Part shown: positions 32,939-43,800 of the stretch, one piece after another | Position numbering within the stretch: position 1 is the first letter of the stretch | How the letters are laid out: each line of letters begins with the position of its first letter | From: Artocarpus heterophyllus | Lineage: Eukaryota; Streptophyta; Magnoliopsida; Rosales; Moraceae | Assembly (NCBI GenBank): GCA_025403435.1 | Contig: CM046330.1 | Coordinates: 20,358,239-20,422,238 of the forward strand | Direction of reading: 5' to 3' | DNA length: 64,000 nucleotides | Program-made: the position numbers and the translations under genes | The notes under the pieces: model-generated | Told to the model about the DNA's origin: nothing | What the model saw: the letters and a program-made list of their open reading frames with translations, nothing else | The model's database searches: none

Positions 32939-34019
32939 CACTAGTACAAATTGAGGATTGCATAATGGTTTTAAACCGTCATGTAAAGTATTCACGACGG
33001 TCAAAAAACCATCGTGAAATCGTCCATCGTGGTACAAAAGAGACTTTTCACGATAGTTTTTTACCATCGTGGAATGCTACTAATGGCGAGTATTAAGTGT
33101 GTTCTATAGGAGGCCATCACGACAGCTTTTTAAAAAACTATCGTGAAATGTGTAGATTATACGATGGTTTTCAATGAAAATCATTGTATAATCTAGGTTA
33201 ATTTCTACTTTCCATGACGGTTTTTGTAAAACTATCGTGTAAGGTATAGTTTCCACGATGGTTTTCTGCTAAAATTATGCAACAAATTTTTTTAAAAAAA
33301 CTAAATAATGAAAAAAGAAATGAAATTTTACTAAACGGCAGTTAGACATAGGCCGTGGTGGGTTCATGGAGGCAACAAGCTTAAAGAGGAGACACTTAAA
33401 GAGAAAAACCTTCACAAACACTGGATGGTGATGAGCTCGTAGGTTGTGGAGGCCATGAGGCTAACGATAGCATGTTGGATCAAGGCAAAGACGACAGTGG
33501 CGATGGTAGTGGTAGAGAGAGAGGACTTAAGTGTGGTTAGAGAGAGAGAGGTAGGATTGGGTTTAGAGAGAAAAGGGTTGAGTTTGAGTGCTAATTTGAA
33601 TAAGAAAGAGAGAGAAAGTGGGCCTTTTAAAATTTTACTGGTTGTGGTAAAGGCGGCTTTTTAACTTCTCTCACGACGGTTTTTCTACCATGACTTACCA
33701 CGACGGTTTTTTAAAAAACCGTTGTGGTAGATTCCGCTTACCATGATGGGTTTTTAAAAACCATTGTGGTATGCGGGGAATCTACCATGATGGTTTTTAT
33801 AAAATCGTCGTGGTACGTCAAATCTACCACGATGGTTTTTTAAAAAACCGTCGTGGTATGTGGGGAATTTACCAGGACGGTTTTTTAAAAAACCGTCATG
33901 ATACATGCCATCCATTACAAGACGGTTTTTGTCTTTGTGTGCATAATTCTCCACGTTTTTTTTCCTTCTGAGAAAAGGTCGTTAAATAAAGGTCATATAA
34001 TCTCAAATTTGTTATAGTG
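32939..34019. mobile_element. Non-autonomous CACTA-type DNA transposon
   Basis: 1081 bp. Left end CACTAGTACAAATTGAGGAT and right end, inverted, CACTATAACAAATTTGAGAT: imperfect terminal inverted repeats starting CACTA. TSD TTT at 32936-32938 and 34020-34022. C1 LTR sequence resumes on both sides, and the C2 copy (near 47060) is an empty site. Subterminal ACGACGGTTTTT-type repeats, mostly palindromic, fill both ends. There is no transposase, so it would need one in trans. The small frame at 33446-33664 is not convincing. Confidence 0.85.
33696..33902. repeat. Array of five palindromes in the CACTA subterminal region
   Basis: Five ~34 bp inverted repeats, TACCACGACGG-TTTTTTAAAAAA-CCGTCGTGGTA and variants, start at about 33696, 33739, 33783, 33825 and 33870, a period near 43 bp. 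Related units occur near 33000, 33050 and 33120 at the other end. In CACTA elements subterminal repeats bind transposase. Confidence 0.8.
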
Positions 34020-34073
34020 TTTCTTTTCTCTGTTGTTTTCTCTTTTTTTAAGCAATTATAATTATATGTCAGT

Positions 34074-34166
34074 TGATGTGTCCCACATCGGTTAGAGAGG
34101 GTGGTCTTGGGTGTTATATATATGGGTTCACAATCCTCCCCTCACAAGCTAGCTTTTGGGGTGGAG
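34074..34166 (+). repeat. TRIM LTR fragment
   Basis: 93 of 111 bases of the TRIM LTR (TGATGTGTCCCACATCGG to TTTTGGGGTGGAG). The last 18 bases are missing and B leader follows directly, so this is a rearrangement joint rather than an insertion edge. Confidence 0.82.
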
Positions 34167-35168
34167 ATGGAAAGGAAACAAAAAAATTTAAGGAGGGTCT
34201 TGTTTTTCTTCTTTCCCTTTTTTTTTCTTTCTTTTCTTTTCGGATCTTTTTTTTTTTTTTGTTTAAGACTCTAAATTCAACTATATATTTTTTTTAACGG
34301 AATAGAACCTAAGTAATAAATTTGAATTCAGAAACAAATAAGGATAGACAAACCTGAGGCTAGAACTGAGGCTTTGATACCAAATGATAAGAACCTCGCC
34401 AATATACTGACGAAACCCGTTATCAATAAGAAGGCACCAAGATCGTTTCTACTCAGATTTGGATGGAAGTCACTGCGACCCGTTGCTTATATCGAAGTAA
34501 GAACCTTGGTATATCGTAGACGCCACAATCAAGGATGGAAAGCTTGATTGATAAGTTGGGGTTGAACGCTTGGATTGATCCGAAGAGTTCGTGCAGTTCG
34601 TCAAAGAACCAAAGAAAGAATTATCTCTCTCAGAAAATAAACATTCCTCCTTTTCATTAACCTTGGAAACGCCTATTTATAGGCCAAAATTACAAAGTGT
34701 TGCCCAAAAAGAAAAGTTGACAAATTCAAACATAATTACTAAGCCTAAAATAAAAACCAAAAGAAAGGAAAGTCTTAATGGCTGATTTTCAGCCATTTAC
34801 ACGCCCAACAATTAAAGGAAAGTGCAATTAATGCTCGTCAACAATTTGCACAAATGATCAGCCGCATGTGTGCCAAAATGGGAAAGTTTCCAAAATTCTT
34901 CCATTGACTTGATCTTGCAAAATTTGAGCTGATTTCAAGCTTGACTCATCTGGATTCTTCTAGAACTTGGATCAAATTGACGCACCGTTGTGGTTGACGT
35001 GGGCCTAGGTCAATGAGCTTGCACAAATTTTCTTGATTCCAGATTTCGTGAATCAGCCCATTTAGTGCTTCCTTGAATTTCTTAGTTCAGGCTCTTATGA
35101 CTGGTCCAACAAGAACTTGTATTGGGTCAACCACCTTCCATGCATTTGAGCTCCCTAAGTCTCCATCA
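34167..35168 (-). mobile_element. B3: truncated CRM element (leader plus 5' LTR)
   Basis: Leader 34167-34384 with A/G tracts on the minus strand and primer site TTTGGTATCAAAGCC, then a 784 bp LTR (34385-35168, TGATAAGAACC to CTCCATCA). Gag, pol and the other LTR are missing. The LTR abuts G sequence of C2 (CTCCCCAAGCTC), which matches the C1 copy around 27420-27430, so B3 inserted in the C2 copy of G and later lost its 3' part. Confidence 0.85.
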
Positions 35169-35837
35169 CTCCCCAAGCTCAAAATCAAATTAAAACCAGT
35201 TTTTTCAAGTCCCAGAGCATATATAATGATCATAGATGATAAAAAAACACAATAGAACACATTTAAACAAGATTTATATAGAAATTTTCAAGGAAATCCA
35301 AAAATAGAGAAGAAGGGAAAAACTTCATTTAATCCAAATTTCATGAAATCAAGCCTAGATTTTGAATGATTTAATTCCTACCAGCTTAGATAAGGAGCTT
35401 CCTAAGCTCAAGAAACTCCAATTACAACATTTTAAAGAAATTATAAAATTTAGAACAAAAATTTGAAATTTGAATTTAAAAAACAAGGAAATTAACCTCA
35501 AATCGAAGCTTCAAAATGGTTTGTGGGAGTCCTAATCATGTTCCTCACCTCCCAATCTAGCTGAGAATCATGCTCGAACTCAAAAAGAGAGAGGACGACG
35601 TGGGAGAAAGGGAGAGGAGGGAGAGAGAGGACATGAGGGAGAGTGAGAGTGAGAGGGAAATAAATAGTAGGGGATGAGCGGTTTTGCAGAGCACAACTGT
35701 GTTTCCAGCACACAGTTTGTAGTTGAGACGTACCGGGCATTTGACAAATTGTTTTGTTTAAAAATTCAAGATAACATATAAGAATAATTAAAAATGGGAT
35801 AAATTTAAAATATCATAAAATACTTAAATTAAGTTCA
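35169..35837 (+). repeat. C2 copy of the G LTR, truncated
   Basis: Inverse complement of the C1 copy (about 27427-27111 then 20219-19867), uninterrupted by B1. It ends at the same gag site, but about 70 bp of the LTR end are deleted (AAGTTCAAACTATCTC). It shows that C1 and C2 descend from one C copy that already carried G. Confidence 0.82.
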
Positions 35838-38800
35838 AACTATCTCATTATGCTCCTCAACTGGTGAGTACTGATGCTTTTAAAATAGAACAATTCATGG
35901 AGGGTCTGAAGCCAGAAATATTTACAGATGCCACAGTGGTTGGAATAGAAGGTCTAACTTACTCTAAAATAGCATAAAGCGCTCTAGATGCGGAATGTAC
36001 AGAGAATAAAATTCGAGATAGGGACAAAGAAGCAAGGGAAAAGGAAATGAAGGAAAAAGAAGAAAGTAAGAAGAATTTCAAGCCTAACTTTTAGTACGAA
36101 AAAGGAAAGCAATAGTGGAATAAGGAAATAAGAGACCAGGTCCATGGAATCAAAGTCAGGCCCAAATTTCTGATCAATCAAAACATCCCAAGATTGAAAT
36201 GACAACACCGAATGCAGGTAGACCAAAACCTAAATGTACTAGATGTGGAAGATTTCATTTTGGAGCCTGCGTGGAAGGACCTATAGCATGTTATAACTGT
36301 GGGAAAATAGGGTATTTTGCCAAATACTACAAAGTAAATGTTCAAGATCAGAAGAAAGTTCCAGCTCGAGTTTTTGATTTTACTCAAGAGGATGCAGAGA
36401 CCAATCCTTTAGTTGTCTCAGTGAGATTTTTATCTCTAACATACCTACTCATACTTTGGTAGATTCAGGAGCAACACATTCATTTGCATCTAGTGAGTAT
36501 GTGACAAAATTAGGTAAACGACCAGATAGGCTTCTTGTTAAGTATAGTGTTAGTATTCCATCTAGAAAGACTCTTCAATCAAATCAAGTCCTCAGAGGCT
36601 GCATGATAATAATTAATGGAAGAAAATTACTTGCGGATTTGATTATCCTTGACATGTTAGATTATGAGGTGATTTTGGGAATGGATTGGTTGTTAAAATA
36701 CCATGCCACTATAGATTGCGAAAGAAAATGGTAATGTTCTGACCACCAGAACAATAAGAGTTTTCTTTCGTAGGAGCTACAAGTAAGTTAAGAACCCCAA
36801 TGATTTCTACCTTGAAAGCCCATAGATTGTTGGATAACAATTGTATTGTTTATTTGGGTAGTGTGGTAGATACACAAGTTGAACAAAAGCTTGGGCCTGA
36901 AGATGTACCAGTGGTGCAAGAATTTTTAGAGGTATTTCTAAAGGACATACCAAAATTGCCGCCAGATGGGAAAATTGAGTTTGCCATTGACTCGGTTCCA
37001 GGCAAAGCTACTATCTCCAAAACACCTAGAATGGCTCCAATGGAATTAAAGGAATTAAAAGTTCATTTGCAAGAATTATTGGATAAGGGTTTTATTCGTC
37101 CTATTTTCTCTCCTTGGGGAGCTCCAGTGTTGTCTGTTAAGAAGAAAGATGGCACAATTAGGCTATGTATTGATTATAAAGAATTGAATAAGGTGACCAT
37201 CAAGAATAAGTACCCACTCTTGAGGATTGACAATTTGTTTGATCAACTTCAACGTGCGGGAGTATTTCCTGAGATTGATCTTAGATCAGGATACCATCAG
37301 CTAAAGCTTAAAGAGTAGGATATCTCCAAGATTGCATTCTGAATGAGATATTGACATTTTGAGTTCATGGTATTAGCCTTTTGCGTTGACTAATGCTCCA
37401 GCTGCATTTATGGATCTAATGAATAGGATATTTAACGATTACCTTGATAAATTTATTATCGTATTTATAGATGATATCCTTATATGCTCACATTCTATAG
37501 AGGAGCATTTTAAACACTTAAGATCACTGTTTTTGCATTGAAAACTTGGAGACATTACCTTATGTGGGAAGATGTGAGATCTATACAGATCACAAGAGTC
37601 TCAAGTATTTCTTTACTCAGAAAGAGTTGAATATGAGGTAGTGAAGATGGTTGGAGCTAGTAAAAGACTATGAATGTGTGATTAATTACCATCCAAGCGA
37701 AGCTAATGTAGTGGCTGATGCTTTGAGTAGAAAATCTTCTACCAGTATGTCTTCTATGACAGTCATTCAGAAACATTTGATATGGGATATAGAAAGGTTT
37801 GAGTTAGAAATTGTGCCTAAAAGGTTGATTAAAAAGGCTATCAGCCTTAACCTTACAGCCAACGATTCTTGAAGAAATCAAGGAGGGTAAATTTTCATAT
37901 CCTTATTTGCTTCGCTTGTGGAGTTAACGGCTAGAAAAAGGACAGATTTCTTGATTTTGGTTGATAGAATGACTAAGTTTGGAAGTAGACTCTGTGTACC
38001 AAATGATGAGAACATTAGAAAGAAAGTTTTATTGGAGGCTCACAACACACTTTATTCTTCGCATCCTGGTGGCACGAAGATGCATAGAGATCTAACGAAG
38101 CATTATTGGTGGCCATAAATGAAGTCAAGAATAGCCTCATATGTCTTAAAGTGCCTTACATGTTAAGAAGTTTAAGCTGATCATCAAAGGCCTGCTAAAA
38201 AATTGAAACCTCTTTTGATTCCTGAGTGGAAGTGGGAAGATTTTGCCATGGAGTTTGTACATGGCTTGCCTTAAACCCATGAAGGTATGGACTCTATTTG
38301 GGTGATAATCGATAGGCTCACTAAATCTGCACATTTTATTCTTGTTCGGTCTACATGCACAATCGATAAACACATAGAATTACACATAAGGGAGATCATT
38401 AGACTTCATGGAATGCCAATTTATATTGTGCCAGATAGAGATCCTTGATTCACTTTTACTTTTTGGATGAGCCTTCATGAAAAAATGGGTACTAAACTGG
38501 CTTTTAGCACTGTATTTCATCCTTAGAGTGATGGCCAATCTAAAAGAACTATTCAGATTTTGGAAGATATGCTTAGAGCTTATGTATTGGATTATCCAAG
38601 ATCATGAACTAAATATTTTACCTCTAGCAGAGTTTGCTTGCAATAATATTTATCAGTCAATTGTTGGAATGGCTCCTTATGAAGCTTTATATGGCAAAAA
38701 ATGCAGATCACCTGTTCATTGGGAAGAAGTTGGTGAGAGAAGCTTTTGGGCCTAAATTTGATACAAAAAACAACAAAAGTTGTAGAGAAAATTCGTGAAA

Positions 38801-39319
38801 GAATGAAAACAGCTAAAAGTAAACAAAAGAGTTATGCAGATAGAAGGCGAAGAGATCTACAATTTTCTATAGGAGACAAGGTGTTTCTGAAAATTATGCC
38901 AATAAAGGGTATGAGGAGATTTGGAAAGAAAGAGCACTTGAGTCCACAATTCATTGGGCCATTTGAGATTTTAGAGAAGGTTGGAGATGTGGCTTATAGA
39001 CTAGCACTTCCTCAGTCATTATATGGCATGCATGATGTATTCCATGTTTTCATGCTGAGAAAATATATGCCAGATCCTTCGCGTGTCCTAAGCTATGATC
39101 AATTAGAAGTCCAAAACGATTTACTATATAAAGAGATACCAGTGCGAGTTTTAGATAGAAAAGATAGAATTATGAAACAGGAAAATTCCAATAGTTAAGA
39201 TATGAAATAGGAAAATTCCATTAGTTAAGCTTCTTTGCAGAAATCATGCAGTTGAAGAAGCCACTTGGGAAAGGGAAAATGAACTAAGAAGTAAATATCC
39301 AGAATTGTTTGGTGAGTAA
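35838..39319 (+). pseudogene. gag-pol: C2 Tekay/Del-type gag-pol remnant with chromodomain
   Basis: Order: end of gag (TDALKIEQFMEGLKPEIF); knuckle [15 protein letters not shown] (His and last Cys both changed to Tyr); protease VDSGATHSFASSEYVTKLG (36459 on); [12 protein letters not shown] and [11 protein letters not shown] (about 37455-37490). A deletion then joins RT directly to RNase H (about 37527). Integrase HPGGTKMHRDLTKHYWWP follows; its core has MEF for MDF, PDRDP, and GQSKRT for GQSERT. The tail ends in a chromodomain (NHAVEEATWERENELRSKYP, stop 39317-39319). Many stops and frameshifts. The chromodomain, which recruits integration to marked chromatin, places C in the Tekay/Del group. 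Confidence 0.88.
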
Positions 39320-39338
39320 ATTTCGAGGATGAAATTTC

Positions 39339-39636
39339 TGTAAGTTGTAAAGGATTGTGGTGCCCTTAAATTCTCACATATAAATTTAGCCTATAATAAC
39401 ATGTTTGCATTGCATTTATAATTATTACTAAGATGCCTAACCGTTTTACTAATCTCTTTTTTTTAGTTGCTTGGTATAGTGTGAAGGCTCAGTCTCCTCT
39501 ACTAAGAAGCTCGATGTGCTAAATTAAGAATGATGCTATTTTCTTTTTCAAGTTAGTAGCTGTTATGAAGCTTAATTTGTTCATTTGCTTTATTTATTTA
39601 TTTATTTTAATAACAGTTACGTGTTACATCTATTAG
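39339..39636 (+). repeat. C2 3' LTR, first segment
   Basis: Putative LTR start TGTAAGTTGTAAAGG just after the pol stop. The exact start is uncertain because the C1 equivalent is missing. It is interrupted by A4 after ATTAG (39632-39636). Confidence 0.6.
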
Positions 39637-40436
39637 TGATGAGGACATCGTTAGCACAAGCAAGAGCACGTGGGAGACATATTCAGATCCAATTCAAGTT
39701 CCCATTGGTCCGGTTACGAGAGCTCGTGCGAAGAAGTTTAAAGAAACGCTTATTGGGTTGATTCAAGCAACTTGGGCTCAAGCTATTGCATGGAGGCCCA
39801 TTGAGGGAATTGCATGCGACAACCAGACCAACAAATGCGTGACTCAAGCTCTAGAAGGGATTGAGTAATTTCCATTTCAGTTACTTTCCCGTTTTGAGGT
39901 GACACATGGCGAGAAGAATCAGCTTATGACCTTTTTAATGTCTAGTTTCCTTTATTTTCGTTTGTTTATTTCTATTATTGTAAAGTTTTTAAGCCATTAA
40001 GGACACTTACCTTATTTGCTTTAGATTAGGTGATTTGGTAATTGATTTGCCCGAAATTCCATGGGAATTAGGAGCTGAAAATTCGCATAGGAACCCCTAT
40101 ATATTGTAACGAATTTCAATCAATTGAATACAAGTAATAACACATAATTTTGAGGTTTAATTCTCTTTAGTTCCTAAACGAACTATTCGAACTTATCAGA
40201 AATTTCCGTGGCGTTCATAGACTTATCAATCAGTCCATCCATAGCTGATTGTGGCGTCCTCACATACCAGACTTATCAATCAGTCCCTCCATAGCTAATT
40301 GTGGCGTCCTCACATACCAAGGTTCGTGCTTCTTGTTAGGCATCGGGTCGTGGTTCCATCCAAAACCAGTTAGAAATTTGATCTTGGAAACCACTTTTGG
40401 TTAGAGTCGCGTCAGCTCTTGGCGTGGTTCGTATCA
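39637..40436 (+). repeat. A4 5' LTR
   Basis: 800 bp, TGATGAGGACATCG to GGTTCGTATCA. TATA-like CTATATATTG at 40097-40106. It has two 51 bp units and carries an orphan copy of the pol C-terminal codons (39643-39868). Confidence 0.92.
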
Positions 40437-40438
40437 TT

Positions 40439-40451
40439 TGGTAATCAGAGT
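40439..40451 (+). promoter_or_regulatory. A4 PBS with one extra base
   Basis: TGGTAATCAGAGT: the initiator tRNA-Met site with an added A after TGGTA and T for the final C. A5 shares the added A. Confidence 0.75.
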
Positions 40452-40877
40452 GAGGTTCTAATCAGGTTTTGCTTATCCGTTCTCTTAGTTGAGTCTGGAA
40501 ACCTTCCTTAAATTTTTATTTTAGATTCTTGTTATTCATCGTTTAAGGAATCCAAAATTGAATTCCCTGCATAGACCAAAATAAAATTTTGCTGAAATTT
40601 TGTTCCTTTTGGGTGTGATTCTGAAAAGCCTAAATTCTTTGTTCCTGTTATAGTCTTGTCTCTTTGGTAATCTATTTGTGAATTGTCAAGGAAATTTCGA
40701 TATTGATTTGACTAGTTTTATAGGAACTGAGTGAGAATTAACGAGTGGAAAAAGGCATAGAGGTGAGAGCATTAGAGTGGACAAAAGCCGAAAGTATTGA
40801 GTGTAAACACGAGTGAAATTGAGTGAACCAATTCACGAGTGAAACACGTAAGGGAGTGTGGTAAGGTCCTTTGGAAA

Positions 40878-43800
40878 ATGTCAAACAACAGCAAGAACAC
40901 TATTGAGGGTACCTCGGGTGCAGCAGACCCAAAACTTGTTATGGAAGCGATGATGGGGGAGATGAGGCGATTGTTGAGGGGAGAGATAGGACAGCTTCAT
41001 GAGAGGATAGACCGGATAGAGAATGCACGTGTGGAACAGCCACAACATGTTCCTCATGCGCGAAGGCGAGAAAGGGTTCCGGTTAGAGGAGAGGTTGATG
41101 ACTACTATAGGAATGATGGGGAAGAGTTTGACGAAGGAGAAGATTCAGCGGGTAGTCACCGAAGATTTGGACCGGATAGAGGCGTTAGGGACAGGGAAGA
41201 TGATAGTCTGAGAGGCATAAAAATGAAGATACCATCATTTCAAGGCAAATCCAATCCAGAAGCGTACCTAGAATGGGAGAAGAAAATGGAGTTCATCTTT
41301 GACTGCCACTACTATTCTGAGGCAAAGAAGGTAAAATTGGCTGTAATTGAATTTTCTGATTATGCTATTACTTGGTGGGATCAGCTTGTTATAAACAGGA
41401 GACAAAATAGAGAGCGACCTATTGAGTCATGGGAAGAGATGAAGACCGTAATGAAGAAGCGATTTGTACCAACTTACTACTACCGGGAGTTGTACAACAA
41501 ACCACAAAACCTTAAGCAGGGCAACCGGAGTGTAGAGGAGTACTATAAGGAGATGGAGGTTATGATGATTCGGGCTAATATAGAGGAGGATCGGGAGGCT
41601 ACAATGGCAAGGTTTTTGGCGGGCTTGAACCGAGATATCCACAATGCCGTTGAGTTACAACATTATGTGGAGTTGGAGGACATGGTGCACATGGCTATTA
41701 AAATTGAGGATCAACTTATGAGGAGGGGCAGTAGCACACGTCCTAGCCAAAACCCGAGTACATCGGCTTGGAAAATCAACCAATGGAAGAGGGATGAGAA
41801 GCAATCCAACCCCAAGCCAAAGATCGAGCAAAAACAAGAGGTGGCCAGCCATGGGAATCAAGGTAAATCCGATTCTTCCACTACTCGGACTCGTGATATT
41901 AAATGTTTTAAATGTCAAGGCAGGGGTCATATAGCAAGCCAATGTCCAAACAAACGAGTTATGGTGGTGCGGGACAATGGAGACATTGAAACCGAGGAGG
42001 ATTCGGACAATGATTCTATGCCTTCATTAGAGGATGCCGACGATGAGGAGTGCGCTGTCCAAGGAGAATTGTTGGTCACAAGGAGAGCTTTAAGTGTGCA
42101 AGCCAAAGAAGAAGATGAAGAGGTGCAACGGGAAAACATCTTCCACACTAGGTGCCACGTTCAAAACAAGGTATGTTGTGTGATTATTGATGGTGGGAGT
42201 TGTACAAATGTTGCTAGCACAACCATGGTAGAGAAGTTAGGCCTGCCAACAATTAAGCATCCTCGACCATATAAATTGCAATGGTTAAATGATACTGGTG
42301 AGGTAAAGGTGCATAAACAGGTGTTAGTTCCTTTTCGCATTGGAAGATATGAAGATGAAGTTTTGTGCGATGTGGTTCCGATGCAAGCTGGGCACTTGTT
42401 ATTAGGCAGACCATGGCAATTTGATCGGCGAGTTAAGCATGATGGTTTCACCAACAAGTACTCATTCGTTCACAATCAAAAGACGATCACTCTGGTTCCA
42501 TTAACACCAAAACAGGTCTATGAAGACCAAGTGAGCTTACAGAGAGAAAGTGATAAAAAAATGAAGAGCGAAGAAAAATCAAGAGTGGGAGTGCAGAGAG
42601 AGAGTTCGGCCAGTGAGAGAAAAAAAGAAGAGATGGCCGAGAAAAAGGAGAGCAAAGAGAGCAAGGGAGAGAAAATTGAGAGGGCTAAAAAGAATTCACA
42701 ATCAGCCAATGAGAGAAAAGTAGAGAGAAAAACAAACTTTTATGCAAGAAAGAGTGATGTGAGAAGAGCTTTGTTTTCTAATCAGCCGATGATTTTACTC
42801 ATGTACAAGGAGGCGTTATTAAACACTAACGATCTTGATTCCACCTTGCATAGTTCTGTTGTTTCTCTTTTGCAGGATTATGAGGATATCTTTCCCGAGG
42901 AAACACCGCAAGGTTTACCTCCAATCCGCGGGATTCAAATCGACCTCATACCTGGAGCTACAATCCCAAACCGACCAGCCTATAGGAGTAATCCCGAGGA
43001 GACAAAGGAACTCCAACGGTAGGTAAATGAGTTGATGGAGAAGGGACACGTCAGAGAAAGCATGAGCCCGTGCGCCGTACCAGTTTTACTTGTGCCTAAG
43101 AAAGATGGGACTTGGAGGATGTGCGTTGATTGTCGAGCCATCAACAACATCACGGTAAAGTATCGACATCCCATTCCTCGCTTGGATGACATGTTAGATG
43201 AATTGCATGGTGCTTGTGTGTTTTCTAAAATTGATCTAAAGAGTGGATATCATCAAATTCGCATGAAAGAGGGAGATGAGTGGAAAACGGCTTTCAAAAC
43301 AAAACAAGGCTTGTATGAGTGGTTGGTAATGCCTTTCGGTTTAACCAATGCGCCTAGCACATTTATGCGTTTAATGAACCATGTTTTGTGAGCTTTTATT
43401 GAAAAATTTGTCGTTGTTTATTTTGATGATATCCTTATCTATAGCAGCAATTTGGATGAACATATTGAACATTTGAAACTTGTTTTAGATGTTTTGCGGA
43501 AGGAAAAGTTGTATGCTAACCTCAAGAAATGTACCTTTTGCACAGATAAGCTTGTGTTTCTTGGTTTTGTTGTTAGTGCTCAAGGTATACAGGTTGATGA
43601 AGAAAAGGTGCAAGCCATCCAGGAGTGGCCGAGTCCAACTAGTGTGGGAAATGTACGGAGTTTTCATGGACTTGCTAGTTTCTACAGGCGGTTTGTGAAA
43701 GATTTCAGTACTATAGCCGCACCACTGACTGAAGTTATCAAGAAGAATGTTGGGTTTAGATGGGGAGAAGAGCAAGAAAAGGCATTTCAGCTACTCAAGG

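Larger units (their letters stand above)
30328..34071 (-). repeat. C1 5' LTR (very long), split by E and CACTA, truncated
   Basis: Starts TGAGATGTCTGCC (plus orientation) beside the PBS. The usable pieces are 30328-30943, 31852-32938 and 34023-34071, about 1.75 kb. They align in inverse orientation with the DNA downstream of the C2 chromodomain (about 47000-47776 and 61436-62414), which identifies both as LTR. The outer end is lost at the TRIM/B junction. No coding sense is seen; short ORFs are spurious. Confidence 0.8.

Noticed and set aside
33446..33664. 72-codon ORF inside the CACTA element as a possible gene
   Set aside because: Low complexity (REREVGLG, KKERESG), no transposase motif, and the element is too short to encode one.
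33000..33902. Regularly spaced palindromes considered as a CRISPR array
   Set aside because: Units are diverged and palindromic, there are no unique spacers of constant length or cas genes, and they lie between CACTA termini in plant DNA.
33771..33971. Repeat peptide IYHDGFLKN(R/H) on both strands as a repeat protein
   Set aside because: It is the translation of the palindromic 43 bp DNA units, which read similarly on both strands.
35498..35740. 80-codon ORF and its inverse at 19955-20161
   Set aside because: They lie in the two copies of the G LTR, rich in CT/GA simple sequence, and are not conserved as protein.
41427..42457. Long antisense ORFs opposite gag and pol (for example 41427-42457, 53003-53533, 13622-13912)
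   Set aside because: Shadow frames of the conserved gag-pol gene; they recur in all copies because the sense protein is conserved.
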